Shown in pieces: positions 1 through 4,650 of a DNA stretch of 9,164 nucleotides. The notes beneath the pieces are model-generated. The model was not told the origin of the DNA, made no database searches, and saw only the letters and a list, made by a program, of their open reading frames with translations. Within the stretch, counting starts at the first letter, position 1; the number at the start of each line of letters is the position of its first letter. Origin of the DNA: a bacterium. Its GTDB lineage: Bacteria > Bacillota > Clostridia > Oscillospirales > Oscillospiraceae. The position numbers were made by a program, and so were the translations under genes. The stretch lies in the NCBI GenBank assembly GCA_019424865.1, contig JAHYYS010000083.1:1-9164 (forward strand), read 5' to 3'.

Positions 1-365
1 AGGCCGTACTTCTTGCGCTCCTTCATTCTGGGGTCGCGGGTCAGCAGGCCGGCGGCCTTCAGCACGGGGCGGTACTCCTCGTTCACCAGGAGCAGGGCGC
101 GGGAGATGCCGTGGCGGATAGCGCCGGCCTGGCCGGTCACGCCGCCGCCGGTGACGGTGGCCACGATGTCCACCTTGCCCAGCTGCTCGGTGGCCACCAG
201 GGGCTGGCGGACGATGAGCTTCAGGGTTTCCAGGCCGAAGTAGTCGTCGATGTCACGGCCGTTGATGGTGATGGCGCCCGTCCCGTTCTGGAACAGGTGC
301 ACACGGGCCACGGAGGACTTCCGCCGGCCGGTGCCATAGAAATAAGGCTTCTTGCTCTTATACAT
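1..365 (-). CDS. rpsI: 30S ribosomal protein S9 (3' end cut by window edge)
   Basis: Structural protein of the small ribosomal subunit; in this family the C-terminal tail reaches the P-site tRNA. Seen: 121 complete codons from the ATG at 365-363, with the S9 hallmarks YFYGTGRRKSSVARV (residues 8-22), the ING..DYF segment, VTGGGVTGQAGAIRHGISRAL (about 71-91) and the RDPRMKERKKYG run at the edge. The family is about 130 residues, so only the last 8-10, including the basic tail, are missing. The start is fixed by GAGGAGGT a few bases upstream on the minus strand. It begins 16 nt after the stop of rplM, the usual rplM-rpsI order, so it is almost certainly co-transcribed and has no promoter of its own here. 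The start and visible body are intact. Confidence 0.97.
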   Translation of the reverse strand, partial: MYKSKKPYFYGTGRRKSSVARVHLFQNGTGAITINGRDIDDYFGLETLKLIVRQPLVATEQLGKVDIVATVTGGGVTGQAGAIRHGISRALLLVNEEYRPVLKAAGLLTRDPRMKERKKYG

Positions 366-381
366 GCTTCGTTACCTCCTC

Positions 382-813
382 TTACTCGGCGACCCAGAGC
401 TCGGGCTTCTGGGCGGCGTGCTCGTGCTCGCCGCCGCGGTAAATGTGCAGGCGAGTCAGGGAGTCTCTGCTGAGATCGTTGCGGGGCATCATGCCGCGGA
501 TGGCCAGCTGCATGGCCAGCTCGGGGCGGGTCTGCATCAGGGTGCGGTACTTGACCTCTTTCAGGCCGCCCACCCAGCCGGAGTGGGTGCGGTAGTACTT
601 CTGATCCAGCTTCTTGCCGGTCAGAACGGCCTTCTCAGCATTGATGACGATTACAAAATCGCCGCAGTCGGCGTGGGGGGTATACTCGGGCTTGCGCTTG
701 CCCCGCAGCAGGTCGGCGGCCAGCGCGGCGGTCTTGCCCATGGGCTTGCCGGCGGCGTCCAGGACATACCACTTGCGCACGATGTTCCCCTTGTTGGCCA
801 TAAACGTGGACAT
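382..813 (-). CDS. rplM: 50S ribosomal protein L13
   Basis: Early-assembly protein of the large ribosomal subunit. The 143-residue product matches the usual 142-145. Seen motifs: RKWYVLDA (13-20), GKRKPEYTPHADCGDFVIVIN (about 38-58), HSGWVGGLK (77-85), AIRGMMPRN (104-112) and YRGGEHEHAAQKP (125-137), all typical of L13. The ATG at 813-811 is chosen because GGAGG (826-822 on the minus strand) lies 8 nt upstream. An in-frame ATG at 828 would place that ribosome binding site inside the gene. It is the first gene of the rplM-rpsI operon, preceded by a consensus promoter and a structured leader of about 95 nt. Nothing is abnormal. Confidence 0.97.
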   Translation of the reverse strand: MSTFMANKGNIVRKWYVLDAAGKPMGKTAALAADLLRGKRKPEYTPHADCGDFVIVINAEKAVLTGKKLDQKYYRTHSGWVGGLKEVKYRTLMQTRPELAMQLAIRGMMPRNDLSRDSLTRLHIYRGGEHEHAAQKPELWVAE

Positions 814-849
814 AGGTGAAACCTCCATTTTCCTCTACTTATCTTACTG

Positions 850-884
850 CAATCAAACCCTTTGCCGGGTTTTTGACACAATTG
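850..884 (-). promoter_or_regulatory. Hairpin in rplM leader, candidate L13 autoregulatory leader
   Basis: Within the predicted rplM leader, AAACCC (872-867) pairs with GGGTTT (860-855) around the 6-nt loop GGCAAA. The stem extends through a C-G pair and a bulge, then CAAT (884-881) with ATTG (853-850). L13 leaders that bind the protein product are established in Bacilli (the Rfam L13 leader family). Assigning this hairpin to that class is inference from position and shape, since I could not match a covariance model. Confidence 0.4.
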
Positions 885-915
885 TCCGCCCCTCTGTACA
901 AGCGGAGCGTTTTGT

Positions 916-944
916 ATTATAGTACGGGGGTGGCCGGGTGTCAA
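916..944 (-). promoter_or_regulatory. Consensus sigma-A promoter of rplM-rpsI
   Basis: On the minus strand, TTGACA (944-939) and TATAAT (921-916) are both perfect and are separated by exactly 17 bp. The predicted transcription start is near 909, giving a 5' untranslated region of about 95 nt. Such strength fits a ribosomal protein operon. Confidence 0.9.
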
Positions 945-1129
945 CGGTCTTTTTGCAGTTTTTTCTTGTGAGAACTGAAAATCTCTTATTTTCTCTTTCT
1001 ATCTTTTTTATTCTCTCGAATTCTTTGATTCAATTTTTATTTTTTGCGGCTGCGCCGTACTCTTTTTTCCCTTGAAAGCCAAAGAAATTCGGGGCACTTT
1101 CCCGCTTTTTTTCTCAAAGGAGGCCTGTT
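945..1129. other. AT-rich divergent spacer between rplM and ttcA
   Basis: This 185-nt spacer is strongly T/pyrimidine rich on the plus strand (roughly 958-1048), in sharp contrast to the GC-rich genes around it. It must contain the promoter of the plus-strand ttcA gene, but I could not find a convincing -35/-10 pair. No ORF, tRNA or terminator is apparent. A small GC stem (CGGC-TGC-GCCG, near 1050) is too short to name. Confidence 0.5.
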
Positions 1130-1894
1130 ATGAACAAAATTCTTTCCCTGACCCGCCGGTGTGTGGAGGACTATGACATGATTCACCCCCACGACCGCAT
1201 TGCCGTGGGGGTGTCGGGGGGCAAAGACTCTCTGATTTTGCTGACTGCCCTGGCCAGGCTGCGGGAATTTTATCCCGTCCCCTTCACGGTGGAGGCCATC
1301 ACCCTGGACATGGGGGCGGCCGAGGGCCGGCCGGGCATGGATTTCTCCCCCATCGCAGACTTCTGCCGGACGCTGGGGGTGCCCTATACCATTTTGAGCA
1401 GCGAGATCCAGCACATCATTTTCGATGTGCGCAGGGAGAAAAATCCCTGCTCCATGTGCGCCAAGATGCGCCGCGGCGCCCTGCACGGGGCGATGCAGGA
1501 GCGGGGGCTGACGAAAATTGCCCTGGGCCACCACTACGATGACGCCATCGAGACCTTTTTCATGTCCCTGATTTTCGAGGGGCGCCTGTCCTGCTTCCAG
1601 CCGGTCACCTATCTGGACCGCACCGGCATCACCCAAATCCGCCCTCTGCTTTACTGCGGCGAAACTCTGATCCGCCACACGGCCCAGCGCCTGGCGCTGC
1701 CGGTGGTGGAAAACCCCTGTCCCGCCGACGGAAACACCAAGCGCCAGGAGATCAAGGATTTGATCTACGAGCTTCAGGGCCGCTATCCCGGCCTGAAGGC
1801 CCGGGCCTTCGGGGCTATGCAGCGGCTGCCCCTGCCGGAGTGGGGGCCCATCGAGCACCGGCGCCGGCCTCTCCCGGAGGAGCCGGAGGACTGA
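1130..1894 (+). CDS. ttcA: TtcA-family PP-loop tRNA 2-thiocytidine biosynthesis protein
   Basis: Likely a cytoplasmic enzyme that activates a tRNA cytidine by ATP-dependent adenylation and replaces the oxygen with sulfur (s2C32 in Enterobacteria). Seen in the 254-residue product: the PP-loop SGGKDS at 29-34, a CSMC pair (Cys107, Cys110) in the NPCSMCAKMRRG context, GHHYDDAIET at 133-142, and a third cysteine at 197 in ENPCPADG. The three cysteines match the [4Fe-4S] ligands known for TtcA and separate it from TilS. It is shorter than the E. coli protein (about 311 residues), mainly at the ends. The ATG at 1130 follows AAAGGAGG (1116-1123) by 6 nt. It stands alone on its strand, divergent from rplM and convergent with the glycosyltransferase. 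The exact tRNA substrate in this lineage is not provable from sequence. Confidence 0.85.
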   Translation: MNKILSLTRRCVEDYDMIHPHDRIAVGVSGGKDSLILLTALARLREFYPVPFTVEAITLDMGAAEGRPGMDFSPIADFCRTLGVPYTILSSEIQHIIFDVRREKNPCSMCAKMRRGALHGAMQERGLTKIALGHHYDDAIETFFMSLIFEGRLSCFQPVTYLDRTGITQIRPLLYCGETLIRHTAQRLALPVVENPCPADGNTKRQEIKDLIYELQGRYPGLKARAFGAMQRLPLPEWGPIEHRRRPLPEEPED

Positions 1895-1900
1895 TTTCCG

Positions 1901-2734
1901 CTAGATCTCCACGCCCCACATCCGGCGGGCGATCTGGGCGTAGTGCTGGTAGAGCACGCCGAAGCGGTAGAGGTACCCCGGCTTCCAGGGCTTGGCCTTT
2001 CCGCAGAAGTGCAGAATCGCGGTGTGCTCCATGACCCAGCGCACCTTGTACACGCCCCCGCTGCGCAGCAGATAGTTGTTATAGTTGCGGGCGTCATAGT
2101 TCCACAGCGCATCCTCCAGCGGCAGGATGCGCTGGCTGTACAGGGCGTTGAGCAGGTCCTGGTCGGGCAGCAGCAGCTCCTTCCCGTGCTCCGCCACATA
2201 GGCGAACAGCTCCTCGGGGCGGATCTCCCGCCGGCCGGCCGCCAGGTCCATCAGCAGCACGCCGGAGTTATAGTAGTCCCCCTCGCTGCCCAGGCGCACC
2301 CGGTTGACGCCGTTGGCCAGCTCGGTCATGCCGGTGTGGGCCGCTGCGGCGAACAGATTGCCCTGCAGATCCGTCTCCCACAGGGGGCGCAGGGGGTTGA
2401 TGACCAGAATGTCCGGATCCAGATAGAGCACCCGGTCCAGGGTATCCGGCAGCAGCCGGGCGGCCAGAAGCCGGTAGTACATCTCCTTGGGATACTGCCG
2501 GGTGCTGGGTGCATCCTGAAACAGGGTGTCGTCCACCCGCACCGGATGAAAGGAATATCCGCTGGCTGTGCACTGCTGCTCTGCGGCGGCCAGCCCCTGG
2601 TCCGGGATGGCGCTGTAAAGCAGATAGAGCGCCACCCGCTCCCCGGGGTTGTTCAGGCGTATGGAAGTAAGCAGTACCTGCAGCTGAGGCAGGTAGTTTG
2701 CGTCCAGTGCAACCAGAACTGAAATTGTGTCCAT
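1901..2734 (-). CDS. Glycosyltransferase family 8 protein
   Basis: A GT-A-fold retaining transferase that likely moves a glucosyl or galactosyl unit from UDP-sugar onto a surface glycan or protein; the acceptor is unknown. Seen in 277 residues: an N-terminal nucleotide-binding segment (ISVLVALDANYLPQLQVLLTS, about 4-23), the metal-binding DxD in YLDPDILV (Asp106, Asp108), YYNSGVLLMDL (154-164), LPDQDLLN (189-196), and the C-terminal HFCGKAKPW (242-250), all family-8 signatures in the usual order and spacing. There is no signal peptide or membrane segment, so it should be cytoplasmic or peripheral. The ATG at 2734 follows AAGGAG (2748-2743 on this strand) by 8 nt. That site overlaps the stop codon of the upstream DUF308 gene, so the two are translationally linked. 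Its stop lies 6 bases from the converging ttcA stop. It appears intact. Confidence 0.88.
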   Translation of the reverse strand: MDTISVLVALDANYLPQLQVLLTSIRLNNPGERVALYLLYSAIPDQGLAAAEQQCTASGYSFHPVRVDDTLFQDAPSTRQYPKEMYYRLLAARLLPDTLDRVLYLDPDILVINPLRPLWETDLQGNLFAAAAHTGMTELANGVNRVRLGSEGDYYNSGVLLMDLAAGRREIRPEELFAYVAEHGKELLLPDQDLLNALYSQRILPLEDALWNYDARNYNNYLLRSGGVYKVRWVMEHTAILHFCGKAKPWKPGYLYRFGVLYQHYAQIARRMWGVEI

Positions 2735-2746
2735 GGGGTCTTCTCC

Positions 2747-3289
2747 TTACCAATTTGATATAATTTTCTCCATCCCCAGCACAACGCTGTGCAGACCCAG
2801 CAGCAGCAGGTAAATGCCCGCTATCCAGGGCAGGGAGAGTACGCAGGCGGCCGGGAAGGCCAGCATGATTATGCCCAGAACCAGTCCAATGATATTGATA
2901 ATCAGGGAAAAGTAGTAGTACCCCTTCCCCGCGCTCCACCGGATCAGCGGCAGCCGGGCCAGCTCCGAGATGCAGTGGGCCACAAACCACAGCGGGAACA
3001 AAATGGCCAGCGACAGGCCGCCGGCCGCCGGCTGAAGCAGCAGCAGGATGCCGGCCAGCAGGCTCAGAATCCCCGTCACCAGCGCGGCCGCCGGGCCAAA
3101 GCCCGTCCTGCGCTCCATTTTAAAGTAAAAGATCAGGTCCACAATACCTGTGCCCACGGCCAGGATGCCGTAAAACAGGCTCACGCCGGCCAGCCCCTCC
3201 CTGGGGTGGGACAGGACGTAGATCCCGGACAAAAACAGCGCGCCGCCCAAAGCTAAATCCAAAAAGCCAAGCAGCCGGGATGGTTTCAT
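2747..3289 (-). CDS. DUF308/HdeD-family integral membrane protein
   Basis: A 180-residue, very hydrophobic protein with about six membrane segments (approximately 7-27, 34-56, 65-86, 92-112, 124-145 and 149-172). Each hairpin carries small-residue G/A patterns and proline-marked ends such as LSHPREGLAG and LQPAAGG, the repeat style of HdeD/DUF308 proteins. HdeD is linked to acid resistance in E. coli; the biochemical role of the wider family is unknown. I prefer the ATG at 3289 because AAAGGAG lies 8 nt upstream. An in-frame ATG at 3313 would add eight residues and place this ribosome binding site inside the gene. Its stop is overlapped by the ribosome binding site of the glycosyltransferase gene, so the pair forms one transcription unit. 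A TetR-type regulator gene lies divergently upstream and is the likely controller. Family assignment rests on topology and composition, not a sharp motif. Confidence 0.75.
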   Translation of the reverse strand: MKPSRLLGFLDLALGGALFLSGIYVLSHPREGLAGVSLFYGILAVGTGIVDLIFYFKMERRTGFGPAAALVTGILSLLAGILLLLQPAAGGLSLAILFPLWFVAHCISELARLPLIRWSAGKGYYYFSLIINIIGLVLGIIMLAFPAACVLSLPWIAGIYLLLLGLHSVVLGMEKIISNW

Positions 3290-3331
3290 GATAAGGTCTC
3301 CTTTCATTTTCATCGACCGCCCCCTGTCTGC

Positions 3332-3360
3332 TGGACGGAACGGTTGACTTATGTTAGAAT
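3332..3360 (+). promoter_or_regulatory. Candidate extended -10 promoter of the TetR-type gene
   Basis: TGGACG (3332-3337) and TAGAAT (3355-3360) are 17 bp apart, with TGT directly before the -10 giving an extended -10 element. It would start transcription about 30 nt before the regulator gene. The -35 matches consensus at only four of six positions, so support is moderate. No clear promoter for the opposite DUF308 gene was identified in the same 100 bp. Confidence 0.4.
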
Positions 3361-3400
3361 AGGCTGAAAATTATTTTGGAAAAGATGGTGAGTGGATGCT

Positions 3401-3970
3401 ATGCCGGCGGATATGAAACAGATGATTGCCGAAGCGCTGACCAAGCTGCTGGAGCACAAGCGGGTGGACAAAATCACGGTCAAGGAGCTGGTGGACGCCT
3501 GCGGCATCAGCCGGCAGACCTTTTATTATCACTTCCAGGACATTATGGACGTCATCGAGTGGCTGGCGGACCGGGCTCTTCAGCGCGCCGTCGCCGTCAG
3601 CTTGGCGGCGTCCACCCCCCAGGAGGCGGTCAAGGCCGTGATTCTCACCCTGGAGGAAAATGAGGATTTGATTCAGCACCTGATGGCCTCCCAGCGCCGG
3701 GAGGAGATGGAGCGCCTGCTGGTCCAAAACACCCGCGCTTATCTGGCCAACATGCTGCGCGCCAAGGCCACCGGTTCCGGCCGTTCAGTCAGTGCCGCCG
3801 ATTTGGAGGCCGCCATTGACTTTTGCTCCTACGGCCTGGTGGGGATGATGCTGGAGCACCTGGGCCGGGCAAAGGACGCCGATCTCTGGGCCGACCAGCT
3901 CTTCCGCCTGCTCACCGGCGAAATCTTCAGCGCCCCGCAGCCCGGACAGCCCGGTGTCTCCGCGCTATAA
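3401..3970 (+). CDS. TetR/AcrR-family transcriptional regulator
   Basis: A DNA-binding repressor-type protein of 189 residues, a normal TetR length. Seen: an N-terminal helix (MIAEALTKLLEHKRVDKITV) leading into the helix-turn-helix ITVKELVDACGISRQTFYYHF (about 25-45). The FYYHF recognition end followed by DIMDVIEW is diagnostic. The rest is a divergent helical ligand-binding and dimerisation domain (about 60-175), so no ligand can be named. The C-terminal tail (QPGQPGVSAL) is probably disordered. The ATG at 3401 is preceded by GGTGAG at a usable distance; a GTG three codons earlier (3392) is an equally possible start. It is divergent from the DUF308-glycosyltransferase unit, the classic arrangement in which such a protein controls itself and its neighbour. 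That regulation is inferred from position only, because I found no clear operator. Confidence 0.87.
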   Translation: MPADMKQMIAEALTKLLEHKRVDKITVKELVDACGISRQTFYYHFQDIMDVIEWLADRALQRAVAVSLAASTPQEAVKAVILTLEENEDLIQHLMASQRREEMERLLVQNTRAYLANMLRAKATGSGRSVSAADLEAAIDFCSYGLVGMMLEHLGRAKDADLWADQLFRLLTGEIFSAPQPGQPGVSAL

Positions 3971-4016
3971 CCATAACAGAAGCGGCTTCTCCTGAACATG
4001 GATAATATTTGAGGAA

Positions 4017-4077
4017 TGTATGGACAAATCCCCGGGACTGTCAAGATTTTTGACAATCCCGGGGATTTGTCCATACA
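4017..4077. repeat. 61-nt near-perfect palindrome (28-bp arms)
   Basis: Arms 4017-4044 and 4050-4077 are reverse complements over 28 bp with a single C-A mismatch (4038/4056), around the 5-nt loop GATTT. The core carries CCCCGGGA on the left and TCCCGGGG on the right, flanked by GACAAAT/ATTTGTC and TGTATG/CATACA. It lies 47 nt after the TetR-type gene. It has no T-tract on either strand, so it is not a typical intrinsic terminator. The length and near-perfection suggest a small mobile palindrome (MITE- or REP-like), a structured RNA, or a processing site. Which of these cannot be decided from one copy. Confidence 0.85.
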
Positions 4078-4099
4078 CAGCCCCCGCATTGACAGTGGC

Positions 4100-4124
4100 G
4101 CAGACCGCCGTCTGCTGGTATAAA
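4100..4124 (+). promoter_or_regulatory. Extended -10 promoter with abutting inverted repeat, upstream of the coiled-coil gene and ftsH
   Basis: TGGTATAAA (4116-4124) is an extended -10 element with TATAAA at 4119-4124. A perfect inverted repeat, GCAGAC-CGCC-GTCTGC (4100-4115), ends one base before it, where a bound protein would block RNA polymerase. A TTGACA at 4089-4094 lies 24 bp from the -10, too far for a normal pair, so the promoter would rely on the extended -10 or on an activator. The predicted start is near 4131. Operator function is inferred. Confidence 0.45.
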
Positions 4125-4149
4125 TAAAGTCAGAAAAAAGGAAACGCGG

Positions 4150-4172
4150 TTCTCCCTGTTTTTACAGGGGAA
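4150..4172 (+). promoter_or_regulatory. Leader hairpin just upstream of a ribosome binding site
   Basis: CCCTGT (4154-4159) pairs with ACAGGG (4164-4169) around a TTTT loop. TTC (4150-4152) can pair with GAA (4170-4172) past a bulge. The stem ends against the AGGAGAGG ribosome binding site (4172-4179) of the next gene, and TCTCC (4151-4155) could alternatively pair with GGAGA. It might modulate translation; this is structural inference only. Confidence 0.3.
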
Positions 4173-4187
4173 GGAGAGGTGACGTCT

Positions 4188-4643
4188 ATGAAATTGGGGC
4201 AGGAACTTTTTTCCGTCAAGCTGCATGAGCTGAAGCAGGAATACGGCCGCCTGCAAACCCGGATTCGTCTCTTTTCAACTCAGGATACCGAACAGGCCAG
4301 GCGGGAGCTGGCACAGCTTCAGGACGAATACCAACAGCAGGATCTGCTGCTGGATGAGCGCATCCGCGCCTGCCGCTCCCCCTGCGCCGCTTCCCTGGCT
4401 GCCGCGCAGTCGGACTATGACAGGCGCGTGGAGCAAATCCTGCTGGAGGAGCTGCCAAACTCCATGCGCGGGCACAACCGGACCTGTACCCAGGATCAGG
4501 CGGAGGCCGCATCCCTCTATGCAGAATACGCCATCGATTTTGCCGCCCAGTCCATGCGTCATGCCCTGATTGCCGTCATGTCCGCCGCAATCCTCCAGCA
4601 GCGTGCCGACTATGAAGGGGACGCAGAGACAGAAAAGGAGTGA
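4188..4643 (+). CDS. Hypothetical coiled-coil protein upstream of ftsH
   Basis: I do not recognise the family. The 151-residue product is charged and mostly helical by composition. Residues about 5-60 have heptad-like spacing of L/I/A with many E, Q, R and K, consistent with a coiled coil. A short break contains CRSPC (62-66). A second amphipathic stretch at about 104-140 (EAASLYAEYAIDFAAQSMRHAL and onward) could be a helix or weak membrane-surface segment. There is no signal peptide or clear transmembrane segment. The ATG at 4188 follows AAGGAGAGG with suitable spacing; the in-frame GTG at 4179 would overlap that site. Its stop is 7 nt before the ftsH start, and the ftsH ribosome binding site (4634-4640) lies inside its 3' end, so the genes are co-transcribed and probably coupled. 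A role linked to FtsH, such as adaptor or substrate, is speculation from context. Confidence 0.8.
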   Translation: MKLGQELFSVKLHELKQEYGRLQTRIRLFSTQDTEQARRELAQLQDEYQQQDLLLDERIRACRSPCAASLAAAQSDYDRRVEQILLEELPNSMRGHNRTCTQDQAEAASLYAEYAIDFAAQSMRHALIAVMSAAILQQRADYEGDAETEKE

Positions 4644-4650
4644 TTGTTGC

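Noticed and set aside
1037..1858. 273-codon minus-strand open frame opposite ttcA
   Set aside because: ttcA has intact catalytic and cysteine motifs plus a strong ribosome binding site; the antisense frame shows none.
1943..2722. 259-codon plus-strand open frame opposite the glycosyltransferase
   Set aside because: Q/V/H-rich translation typical of antisense GC-rich coding DNA; the minus-strand gene carries all family-8 motifs.
3829..4089. Minus-strand frame crossing the 61-nt palindrome
   Set aside because: Much of it is antisense to the TetR-type gene and the rest is the palindrome; no recognisable protein features.
4089..4124. TTGACA (4089) paired with TATAAA (4119) as a standard promoter
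   Set aside because: The spacing is 24 bp, well beyond the 16-19 bp of normal promoters; kept only as an extended -10 element.
4154..4169. CTGT-TTTT-ACAG resembling a LexA/SOS box
   Set aside because: Spacing between CTG and CAG is 6 rather than the 10 of the E. coli box, and it does not match the Firmicute DinR box; a leader hairpin explains it better.
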